In this document: positions 1-5,352 of the stretch, piece after piece | How the letters are laid out: each line of letters starts with the position of its first letter | Numbering within the stretch: the first letter of the stretch is position 1 | NCBI GenBank assembly: GCA_018819005.1 | Contig: JAHJQU010000137.1 | Coordinates: 1 to 5,352 of the forward strand | Origin: Pseudomonadota bacterium | Lineage (GTDB): Bacteria; Desulfobacterota; Desulfobacteria; Desulfobacterales; RPRI01 | DNA: 5,352 bases | Direction of reading: 5' to 3' | The notes under the pieces: generated by a model | What the model was told of the DNA's origin: nothing | The model's database searches: none | The model's input: only the letters and a program-made list of their open reading frames with translations | Program-made: the position numbers and the translations under genes

Positions 1-186
1 ACGAATCTCCCGGATGATTGCTCCCGGAACGGAACCCGCGCTTTTATCCATAAACAGTAATCGCATAGAGTCGCCGAAGTTGCTTCCGGTAGATCCGACG
101 GAAATTCCAAGGTACATGGCTCCGGCAAGCAGAACCGACAGAACGAAGGCAACAGGCAGAAGCCTTTTCAGAAAATGTAAATTCAT
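1..186 (-). CDS. btuC: FecCD/BtuC-type ABC transporter permease, N-terminal fragment (cut by window edge)
   Basis: This is the start of an inner-membrane permease of the FecCD family, which pairs with a periplasmic binding protein and an ATPase to import corrinoids, haem or ferric siderophores. Only 62 codons are visible and the frame is still open at the window edge. The visible part has a short basic N-terminus (H4, K7, R8), one hydrophobic segment at about residues 9-28 that fits TM1, then the family-like 'ISVGS' stretch (28-32). It ends in 'IIREIR' (57-62), which resembles the conserved segment leading into 'R-L-P-R' in FecCD permeases. The ATG lies only 2 nt after the stop of the binding-protein gene, so the two are probably translated together. 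The family call rests on a short fragment plus its neighbour. The btuC symbol depends on the ligand of the binding protein and is tentative. Confidence 0.75.
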   Translation of the reverse strand, partial: MNLHFLKRLLPVAFVLSVLLAGAMYLGISVGSTGSNFGDSMRLLFMDKSAGSVPGAIIREIR

Positions 187-188
187 AG

Positions 189-1091
189 CTATTTCTTATC
201 CCCGGACAGCCCGGGATGAATCAATTTAACAAGCGCCTCCAGGCCGTCAACAAGGCGGGGCGAAGGGCGATCAAATAGATCGGAATTCGCATTATATATA
301 CGCTTATTTTGAACTGCCGGAATCTGCGGCCATTTATTCCATTCTGCCAGGACCTGTTCAAATACATCTCTTCTTTCCATTGAGGTGATAATGACAACCT
401 CCGGGGAAAGGGCGATTAGTTGTTCCCGGCCGAAGCGCGGGTAAGGTGTATCTCCTGCCGTCACATTTATGCCTCCTGCCAGCATAATGAGATCATGGAT
501 ATATGTCCGGGTCCCCACAGACACGACAGGCACTGCACCTATCTGGAAAAAAACCCTGGGCTTGTGAGATGTTGCGGCAACAAGCTCCGTGACATGCCTT
601 ATCCTGGATCGCATGTTTTTAACCAGAATATCCGCCCTCTTATCTGCGCCAAGAAGGCCGCCAATCGCAAGGATTGATTCCATGACTGATTCCAAATTTC
701 TCGGATCGACGGCATAAACCGGTATTCCGAAAGATTCCAGCCGATCTATTACACTTTTCGGGTTTCCGTCTTTTATTGCAATACACAGGTCGGGGTTTAA
801 GGATATGATCTTTTCCAGGTCCAGTTCGACGTATGAGCCGACTCTTGGAAGAAGCTTTGCCTCAGCCGGAAAATCGCAGTGGCGAGTCACCCCCTTTAAA
901 AGGCTTTCACGATTCAGAGCAAAAATGATTTCTGTGATACCGGGCGCCAGCGATATGACCCTTCGGGGGTTTTCCGGGACAATAACTTTTCTTCCCAGCT
1001 GATCCGTAACAATACCGGCCGTGGCATAAAGTTCTCCAAAGCAGAGCCAGATTAAAATCGTGAAAATATTGATCAGACGCCTGAATTTCAT
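189..1091 (-). CDS. btuF: Periplasmic cobalamin (or iron-chelate) binding protein, BtuF-like
   Basis: This is the substrate-binding component of an ABC importer (COG0614 / TroA-like fold), about 300 residues. A signal peptide is clear: basic start (K2, R4, R5), hydrophobic core at 8-18, and an A-T-A site before G26. The cysteine at 17 is not in a lipobox, so the product should be a soluble periplasmic protein. 'RVISLAPGITEIIFAL' (44-59), 'GVTRHCDFP' (67-75) and 'LEKIISLNPDL' (92-102) match the N-lobe of BtuF proteins. 'GREQLIALSP' (221-230) and 'SDLFDRPSPR' (270-279) resemble E. coli BtuF 'SREQVLARSP' and 'SDWFERASPR'. E89 and E223 sit where BtuF uses glutamates to dock on BtuC arginines. I chose the ATG at 1091, 4 nt after the tyrA stop. 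The upstream ATG at 1109 would overlap tyrA by 14 nt and put six extra residues before the signal peptide. Haem or siderophore binding cannot be excluded. Confidence 0.86.
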   Translation of the reverse strand: MKFRRLINIFTILIWLCFGELYATAGIVTDQLGRKVIVPENPRRVISLAPGITEIIFALNRESLLKGVTRHCDFPAEAKLLPRVGSYVELDLEKIISLNPDLCIAIKDGNPKSVIDRLESFGIPVYAVDPRNLESVMESILAIGGLLGADKRADILVKNMRSRIRHVTELVAATSHKPRVFFQIGAVPVVSVGTRTYIHDLIMLAGGINVTAGDTPYPRFGREQLIALSPEVVIITSMERRDVFEQVLAEWNKWPQIPAVQNKRIYNANSDLFDRPSPRLVDGLEALVKLIHPGLSGDKK

Positions 1092-1095
1092 GTGT

Positions 1096-1935
1096 TCACT
1101 GTTCACCATAAAGGGCGTTTATAAACTTATTGCTTTCTTTAAGAGATTCCCGGCAGGAGTCTTTGAAATAATCCCTGACATTTTCAAGATAAAGCAATCC
1201 TTTTTCGTCCTGACCGGATAAAAGAGAGTCTCTTCCTTCATCAACAACTGATAAAAACAGATCAAGCACATCACTGAAATGGATGTTCTTGCTTATAATA
1301 TTTTGATAAAGGCCGATGTCCTGGGCGAAAAGACGTCCTATAAGGTCATAATTAATTTTAAAAACAGGGGTGGAGCAGGAAAGCGCTGTACTATTATTCA
1401 TATTCATTTTCTGGAGCGTTCGCCCCATGCAAATTGCGAGAAAATGAGTAAGTCCCTGAACAATAGCCATATGCCTGTCATGAACGGTAGGATCCATGAG
1501 GCTGACAACAGCGCCTTTTGAAGTATATTCATCTTCAAGCCATTTTAACCAGTATTCTCCCCTGCCCCGACAGAATATTACATTCTGACCTTTTATGGAA
1601 TCCGTAAAAGGTCCGAATAACGGATGCGTGCCTATTACATCAGCTTCAGTGTTATCGAGCATATTTTTTACTACCGCTTCCTTCAACGAACAGAGATCCA
1701 TCAGGAGCTGATTTTTGCGCAGGAGAGGACCTATTTGTCCTGAAATTTCAATTGCAGCATCAAGGGGAACACTCAGGATAACTGCATCGCATTCTTTTAT
1801 TATATCCGTATAAGTAGTCTCGGTTTTTCGGCCTGAAACCAGGACTTTGTGACCGGCATCGGAAAAGAAATCTCTGAACCACTTGCCCATGCTTCCTGTT
1901 CCGCCGATTATACCTATTAATATCCCTTTACTCAT
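1096..1935 (-). CDS. tyrA: Prephenate dehydrogenase (TyrA)
   Basis: This enzyme oxidatively decarboxylates prephenate to 4-hydroxyphenylpyruvate, the committed step to tyrosine, in the cytoplasm. The 279-residue product has a Rossmann fingerprint 'GGTGSMG' (11-17), then 'SVPL' (55-58) closing the nucleotide domain. 'GTHPLFGP' (102-109) carries the catalytic histidine (H104), and 'VQGLTHF' (159-165) a second conserved histidine (H164). 'GRLFAQD' (200-206) supplies R201, equivalent to the prephenate-binding R294 of E. coli TyrA. The overall style matches the dehydrogenase half of the E. coli T-protein, but there is no fused chorismate mutase and no C-terminal ACT domain. The start overlaps the aroC stop by 4 nt (ATGA), implying translational coupling. 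β2 ends in 'SGRK' (34-37) without the acidic residue usual in NAD-specific forms. An arogenate-using dehydrogenase is a possible alternative. Confidence 0.92.
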   Translation of the reverse strand: MSKGILIGIIGGTGSMGKWFRDFFSDAGHKVLVSGRKTETTYTDIIKECDAVILSVPLDAAIEISGQIGPLLRKNQLLMDLCSLKEAVVKNMLDNTEADVIGTHPLFGPFTDSIKGQNVIFCRGRGEYWLKWLEDEYTSKGAVVSLMDPTVHDRHMAIVQGLTHFLAICMGRTLQKMNMNNSTALSCSTPVFKINYDLIGRLFAQDIGLYQNIISKNIHFSDVLDLFLSVVDEGRDSLLSGQDEKGLLYLENVRDYFKDSCRESLKESNKFINALYGEQ

Positions 1936-2987
1936 CTTCCAATGGCCCTCTGTCTTAACAGATGATCGGCAAGAACAAGACTTACCATAGATTCACATAC
2001 CACGTTAATCCTCGGTATCGCTGATATATCATGTCTTCCCTTTACAGAGATTGTTCTCACTTTTCCGGAATGATCCACGGTCTTTTGTTCTTTTTCAATT
2101 GAAGGAATCGGCTTGACTGCAACCCTGATCACAATATCATCCCCGTTGGATATCCCGGCGAGAATCCCACCGGAATTATTGGTCGAAAAACCTTCCGGCG
2201 TTATAGGGTCGTTATTTTCGGAACCAAGCAGGGCCGAGGCTTTAAAACCGGCGCCGATCTCAACCCCCTTGACGGCGCCTATGCTCATAAGGCCTTTCGC
2301 AAGGTCAGCATCCAGCTTGTCAAAAACAGGTTCACCAAGGCCGGCAGGAACACCCTTTGCTATGATTTCAACAATGCCCCCAAGGGAGTCGCCCTTTTTT
2401 TTAACGTCATTTATCCGTTTTTCCATTTTAAGAGCAGCCTTCATATCAGGGCAGAAAAACATGTTTCCGGATACGGCACCAGGGTCACGCATTTCGGCTT
2501 TGATTCCGCCAAGCTCGATCGTATAAGCAGATACGGCTATCTTCTCCAGCTTCAGCAGAGCTTTCGCAACCGCACCGGCAGCTACCCTTCCAACCGTTTC
2601 CCTCGCCGAAGCTCTTCCGCCCCCCCTCCAGTCCCTTATTCCATATTTTGCCTGGTATGTTATATCGCCGTGCCCCGGCCTGAAAACATCCGCATATTTT
2701 TCATACGATTCCGGCTGAGCATCACTGTTCTTTACAATTATCATTATTGGGGTTCCGGTTGTCATCCCGTTAAAAACGCCCGACATGATGATTGCCTTGT
2801 CATGTTCCTTTCTTGAAGTGCTCGCCGCTGAACCTCCGGGTTTCCGCCTGTCCAGCATATCCTGAACAACCGATTCATCTAACTTTATTTTAGGCGGACA
2901 GCCGTCTATGACAACACCCACGGCCTCCCCGTGGGATTCTCCCCAGGTTGTTATTCTGAACAATGTTCCAAAAGAGTTTCCGGGCAT
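1932..2987 (-). CDS. aroC: Chorismate synthase (AroC)
   Basis: This enzyme catalyses the 1,4-anti elimination of phosphate from 5-enolpyruvylshikimate-3-phosphate to give chorismate, using reduced FMN. The 351-residue product is of normal bacterial length. All three family signatures are present: 'GESHGEAVGVVIDGCP' (16-31, with active-site H19), 'GRASARETVGRVAAGAV' (124-140), and 'RHDISAIPRINVVCESM' (318-334). 'RPGHGDITYQAKYG' (103-116) holds the second conserved histidine (H106). 'DRRKPGG' (46-52) and 'TNNSGGILAGISNG' (269-282) are further conserved stretches. The third signature has isoleucine at 321 where proline, serine or valine is usual. The ATG overlaps the aroK stop by one base (TAATG), with an AAAGGA ribosome site 9 nt upstream inside aroK. 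The stop overlaps the tyrA start by 4 nt. No large loop insertions or fusions are seen. Confidence 0.98.
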   Translation of the reverse strand: MPGNSFGTLFRITTWGESHGEAVGVVIDGCPPKIKLDESVVQDMLDRRKPGGSAASTSRKEHDKAIIMSGVFNGMTTGTPIMIIVKNSDAQPESYEKYADVFRPGHGDITYQAKYGIRDWRGGGRASARETVGRVAAGAVAKALLKLEKIAVSAYTIELGGIKAEMRDPGAVSGNMFFCPDMKAALKMEKRINDVKKKGDSLGGIVEIIAKGVPAGLGEPVFDKLDADLAKGLMSIGAVKGVEIGAGFKASALLGSENNDPITPEGFSTNNSGGILAGISNGDDIVIRVAVKPIPSIEKEQKTVDHSGKVRTISVKGRHDISAIPRINVVCESMVSLVLADHLLRQRAIGR

Positions 2988-3517
2988 TATCGTTTTTCCT
3001 TTACGGTTTGAATCAGATTCATAATATCACGGCATACATCGCTTATATCAAGATAATCCGTATCAATATAAAAATCCATTGCCTCTTCATAAAAGCGTTT
3101 ACGGGCCAATAATATTTCGTCAATCTCTCCGAATGTTCCTTTTACGCTGAGAGCGGGTCTGAATTCATTTGTTCCGGTATCTTTTATTATTCTTTCTCTT
3201 ATTGTTAAAGGTGTTGCCCTGAGCCATACAACAATTCCCGTTTTTTTCATAAACTCTATATTATCGCCATCAAGAACCGCGCCTCCGCCTGTTGCAATAA
3301 CATGCTTTTCGAGCGCAGAAAGTTCCCTGATGATATTTTTCTCAATTCTCCGGAATTCATCCCATCCTGATGTTTCAACAATTTCAGAAATTGATCTTTG
3401 GGCGCGCTTTACAAGTTCAGCATCGGTATCCGTGAATTTCATACCCAGATTTGCCGCAAGAAGCTTTCCAACCAAACTCTTTCCGGTACACCGGTATCCA
3501 ACCAAGTATATATTCAT
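2987..3517 (-). CDS. aroK: Shikimate kinase (AroK)
   Basis: This enzyme phosphorylates shikimate at the 3-hydroxyl with ATP, the fifth step of the pathway. From the ATG at 3517 the product has 176 residues, the normal length. A P-loop 'GYRCTGKS' (7-14) binds ATP. 'DTD' (30-32) fits the Mg/shikimate aspartates. 'FRRIE' (55-59) and 'GGG' (77-79) form the shikimate pocket. 'RPALS' (120-124) is the lid arginine region, and 'LLARKRFYEEAMD' (136-148) is the conserved adenine-side arginine helix. The frame is open to an ATG at 3547, which would add ten residues (MVDRLKSEDS). I prefer 3517 because family members begin just before the first β-strand ('NIYLVG'), a GAAG ribosome-site-like stretch lies 5 nt upstream, and the extra codons lie in a tandem repeat. 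The cysteine in the P-loop is unusual but not disabling. aroK versus aroL naming is arbitrary here. Confidence 0.95.
   Translation of the reverse strand: MNIYLVGYRCTGKSLVGKLLAANLGMKFTDTDAELVKRAQRSISEIVETSGWDEFRRIEKNIIRELSALEKHVIATGGGAVLDGDNIEFMKKTGIVVWLRATPLTIRERIIKDTGTNEFRPALSVKGTFGEIDEILLARKRFYEEAMDFYIDTDYLDISDVCRDIMNLIQTVKEKR
2997..3002 (-). promoter_or_regulatory. Ribosome binding site of aroC inside the end of aroK
   Basis: On the coding strand AAAGGA lies 9 nt before the aroC ATG and within the last codons of aroK. It is the clearest Shine-Dalgarno-like sequence among the junctions in the window and supports the start at 2987 with its TAATG overlap. Confidence 0.55.
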
Positions 3518-3520
3518 ACT

Positions 3521-3564
3521 ATCTTCAGACTTCAGTCTATCTACCATCAGACTTCAACCTATCT
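3521..3564 (-). repeat. Two-copy 22-bp tandem repeat filling the aroA-aroK spacer
   Basis: Two adjacent 22-bp units (3543-3564 and 3521-3542) match at 18 of 22 positions. On the coding strand both share AGATAG, two variable bases, then TGAAGTCTGA. The copy nearer aroK contains AGACT-GA-AGTCT, a short perfect inverted repeat. The first unit begins inside the aroA stop codon and the second ends 3 nt before the favoured aroK ATG, so the repeat accounts for almost the whole spacer. Only the first unit holds an ATG (3547), the source of the alternative longer aroK reading. It looks like a local duplication, since no third copy is visible on either side. Confidence 0.8.
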
Positions 3565-4822
3565 ATCTGCCGAGTGTTTCAAAAACTTTCCAGAAATCCG
3601 GAAAAGACTTTTCGACACATTTTTCATCTTTTATGAATATGCCTGAAACCTTAAGCCCTGCAATCGCAAAACTCATGGCGATCCTGTGGTCATTATATGT
3701 GTCAATTTCAGCGCCTCGGTGCGTTCCTCCTTTAATTACAAGATCCGTCCCGGTAGACTTTGCCTCTATGCCTGTTTTTGAAAGTTCATTTACAACGGCA
3801 AATAAACGGTCGCTCTCTTTTTCTTTGAGATGACCGACATTCTTTATTACGGTGGTTCCTTTCGCAAAGGATGCGACAACCGCAAGGGTAGGAACCATGT
3901 CGGGCATATCCGACATATCCGCTTCGATTCCCAAAAGAGACATTCCCTTTACTGAAATGCCGTCATTTTCGAATATTATTTCACAACCCATCTTCTCAAG
4001 CAATCCTGTAAAATTAAGATCCCCCTGGCGCGACTTTTTCGTAATCCCTTTTACCTTAATTTCAGCTCCTGTGACAGCGGCGGCAGCCCAGAAATATCCC
4101 GCCTGTGAACAATCCGGCTCAACATGATAATTCCCGGCACTGTAACACCTGCCCCCTTCAACAATGAATTTTAAATATCCGTCCCGTTTTACGTCAACAC
4201 CAAACTTTGCCATTATATCAATTGTCATATCTATATACGGTTTTGACACCGGCCCTTCAACGACTTTTATTTCTACTCCCTCCTCAGTGTACGGAGCTAT
4301 TAAAAGAATAGAGGAAAGAAATTGGCTGCTTAAATTACATTTCAACTCAATCCGACCCCCTTTTGTTTTTCCGCCTTTTATTACAACCGGCGGACACCCG
4401 TTATTATTAACAGATCGAACGGCAACTCCAAGGCTTTTTAAACCATCCAGAAGATCCTCAATCGGACGCTCGGACATGCGGCTGGTCCCGGTCAGTATGT
4501 ACTCTCCCTCACCAAGAGCGGCAACTCCGGTCAGCAGGCGCATGGATGTCCCCGAATTGCCGAGAAATACCGGTTCATGGCAGGCTTTAAGAGTTCCCTT
4601 ATTCCCGCGAACTGTAATTTCCGTTACGGTATCATCGATCCTGACACCCATTTTCCGCAAAGCTTCAAGAGTTAGGAGAGTATCTTCGCTTCTGAGGCAG
4701 TTTCTTAATGTGCATATCCCGTCTGATAATGCCGAGGCAATCAGAAGCCTGTGCGTGTAGCTCTTTGACCCCGGAACATTTACTTCGCACCGATTAATGA
4801 TTCTTGGAATTATTTCTACCAT
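3563..4822 (-). CDS. aroA: 3-phosphoshikimate 1-carboxyvinyltransferase (EPSP synthase, AroA)
   Basis: This enzyme transfers the enolpyruvyl group of phosphoenolpyruvate to shikimate-3-phosphate. The 419-residue product has the usual length for a stand-alone enzyme with two inside-out α/β domains. 'PGSKSYTHR' (17-25) gives the substrate-binding K20, S21 and R25. 'LGNSGTSMR' (87-95) is the PEP-site signature, and 'RMSERPIEDL' (115-124) follows. 'SSQF' (165-168) and 'SKPYID' (193-198) bind shikimate-3-phosphate. D308 in 'MPDMVPT' matches the E. coli catalytic D313. 'KESDR' (335-339) matches K340-R344, 'NDHR' (377-380) follows, and K405 in 'CVEKSFPDF' matches K411. G91 is at the E. coli G96 position, but leucine 96 replaces P101. 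The gene ends in TAG, and its start follows aroE by 21 nt. The ribosome site is weak: the upstream gap is almost all A and T. Confidence 0.97.
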   Translation of the reverse strand: MVEIIPRIINRCEVNVPGSKSYTHRLLIASALSDGICTLRNCLRSEDTLLTLEALRKMGVRIDDTVTEITVRGNKGTLKACHEPVFLGNSGTSMRLLTGVAALGEGEYILTGTSRMSERPIEDLLDGLKSLGVAVRSVNNNGCPPVVIKGGKTKGGRIELKCNLSSQFLSSILLIAPYTEEGVEIKVVEGPVSKPYIDMTIDIMAKFGVDVKRDGYLKFIVEGGRCYSAGNYHVEPDCSQAGYFWAAAAVTGAEIKVKGITKKSRQGDLNFTGLLEKMGCEIIFENDGISVKGMSLLGIEADMSDMPDMVPTLAVVASFAKGTTVIKNVGHLKEKESDRLFAVVNELSKTGIEAKSTGTDLVIKGGTHRGAEIDTYNDHRIAMSFAIAGLKVSGIFIKDEKCVEKSFPDFWKVFETLGR

Positions 4823-4843
4823 ATTCTTATATATTATTCTTTC

Positions 4844-5352
4844 TCATTCAATTAGAGCATCAAGAACAGCTTTTTTCATGATATCTATCGGAGCTTTAAT
4901 TCCGGTCCATAATTCAAACTGGAAGGCGCCCTGGTTAACAAACATGGAAACACCGTCAACCGTAATGCAGCCTGCTTTTTCAGCTTCTGACAACAACCGG
5001 GTTCTCAACGGATTATAGACGATATCCATCACGACCATACCCTTTTTAAGATACCTTCTTTCTATCGGCATTCCATCCGCATGAGGCGTCATTCCGACAG
5101 AAGTCGTATTGATCAAAATATCACAATTCATTTTACCGATATCGTTTAACGGACGATAATCCGCGGATAGTTCTCCTGCAAGCCGTTTCCCTTTATCGAT
5201 GCTCCGGTTTATGACAGTTATTCTTCCGCCTTCTTTCTTTACACAGAACCCGACAGCGCGTGCGGCGCCGCCGGCCCCGATTACGGCAATATTTTTTCCT
5301 TTGATAACCGTCTTTTCAGACAAAGCTTTAACCGCGCCAAGTCCGTCGGAGT
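4844..5352 (-). CDS. aroE: Shikimate dehydrogenase (AroE), C-terminal part (cut by window edge)
   Basis: This enzyme reduces 3-dehydroshikimate to shikimate with NADPH. 168 complete codons remain. The frame stays open to the edge, and the first visible residues 'SDGLGAVKAL' fit the conserved N-[ST]-D-G-x-G catalytic segment, with D2 matching the substrate-binding aspartate. 'GAGGAARAV' (25-33) is the nucleotide loop, and 'NRS' (48-50) with nearby lysines fits NADP(H). 'INTTSVGM' (80-87), 'DIVYNPLRTRLL' (109-120) and 'GVSMFVNQGA' (133-142, conserved Q140) complete the domain. A TTG codon at 5323 is not the start, because conserved AroE sequence continues upstream of it. About 100 residues of the substrate domain lie outside the window. 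Whether the gene is a lone aroE or the 3' end of a fused aroD-aroE (bifunctional dehydroquinate dehydratase/shikimate dehydrogenase) cannot be told here. Confidence 0.95.
   Translation of the reverse strand, partial: SDGLGAVKALSEKTVIKGKNIAVIGAGGAARAVGFCVKKEGGRITVINRSIDKGKRLAGELSADYRPLNDIGKMNCDILINTTSVGMTPHADGMPIERRYLKKGMVVMDIVYNPLRTRLLSEAEKAGCITVDGVSMFVNQGAFQFELWTGIKAPIDIMKKAVLDALIE

Noticed and set aside
14..229. 71-codon plus-strand open frame at the left edge
   Set aside because: It is antisense to the permease start and the end of the binding-protein gene. The minus-strand reading shows a proper FecCD-like N-terminus.
1092..1109. Upstream ATG at 1109 as the start of the BtuF-like gene
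   Set aside because: It would overlap tyrA by 14 nt and place 'MVNSEH' before the signal peptide. The ATG at 1091 gives a normal signal peptide and a 4-nt gap like the other junctions.
2250..2279. Inverted repeat GGCGCCG ... CGGCGCC in aroC
   Set aside because: The 16-nt loop and the position inside conserved coding sequence, with no U-tract, argue against a terminator. GGCGCC is self-complementary, so two copies pair by chance.
2113..2526. 137-codon plus-strand open frame opposite aroC
   Set aside because: It is antisense to a highly conserved gene, with proline/serine-rich shadow composition and no ribosome site of note.
3330..3833. 167-codon plus-strand open frame across the aroK-aroA junction
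   Set aside because: It is antisense to two well-supported genes, has low-complexity serine/phenylalanine-rich content and shows no known motif.
4164..4760. 198-codon plus-strand open frame opposite aroA
   Set aside because: It lies wholly antisense to aroA, which has all its catalytic motifs. The translation shows no recognisable family or domain, so it is a shadow frame.
5321..5323. TTG as the start codon of aroE
   Set aside because: The frame continues upstream with 'SDGLGAVKA', the conserved catalytic segment of shikimate dehydrogenase, so the TTG codes for an internal leucine.

Overview
The window is one uninterrupted minus-strand gene cluster. Read from its right edge to its left, it carries aroE (3' part only), aroA, aroK, aroC, tyrA, a BtuF-like periplasmic binding protein gene, and the first 62 codons of a BtuC/FecCD-type permease gene. 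No RNA gene, insertion sequence, CRISPR array, riboswitch or terminator was seen. The largest non-coding gap is 45 nt, so there is no gene-free stretch to describe.

The first five genes form a nearly complete late shikimate pathway plus the first tyrosine-specific step. Shikimate dehydrogenase (AroE) makes shikimate, AroK phosphorylates it, AroA adds the enolpyruvyl group, AroC makes chorismate, and TyrA oxidises prephenate towards tyrosine. Chorismate mutase, needed between AroC and TyrA, is not in the window. The junctions are tight: 21 nt (aroE-aroA), about 45 nt (aroA-aroK, filled by a 22-bp direct repeat), a 1-nt overlap (aroK-aroC), a 4-nt overlap (aroC-tyrA), 4 nt (tyrA-btuF) and 2 nt (btuF-permease). 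This suggests one transcript with translational coupling. The last two genes belong to an ABC importer, most likely for corrinoids, and appear to be read from the aromatic amino acid operon.

The organism is a Gram-negative bacterium: the binding protein has a cleavable type I signal peptide with an AxA site and no lipobox cysteine. Base composition is moderate, and the protein style (short chorismate synthase, TyrA like the dehydrogenase half of the enterobacterial T-protein) would fit an anaerobic deltaproteobacterium (Desulfobacterota). That placement is inference from general familiarity and was not tested.

This is mainly a conventional biosynthetic operon. I found no evidence for an undescribed system. 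The points worth a second look are the aroA-aroK tandem repeat, the operon-level link to corrinoid uptake, and several residue substitutions in TyrA, AroA and AroC.
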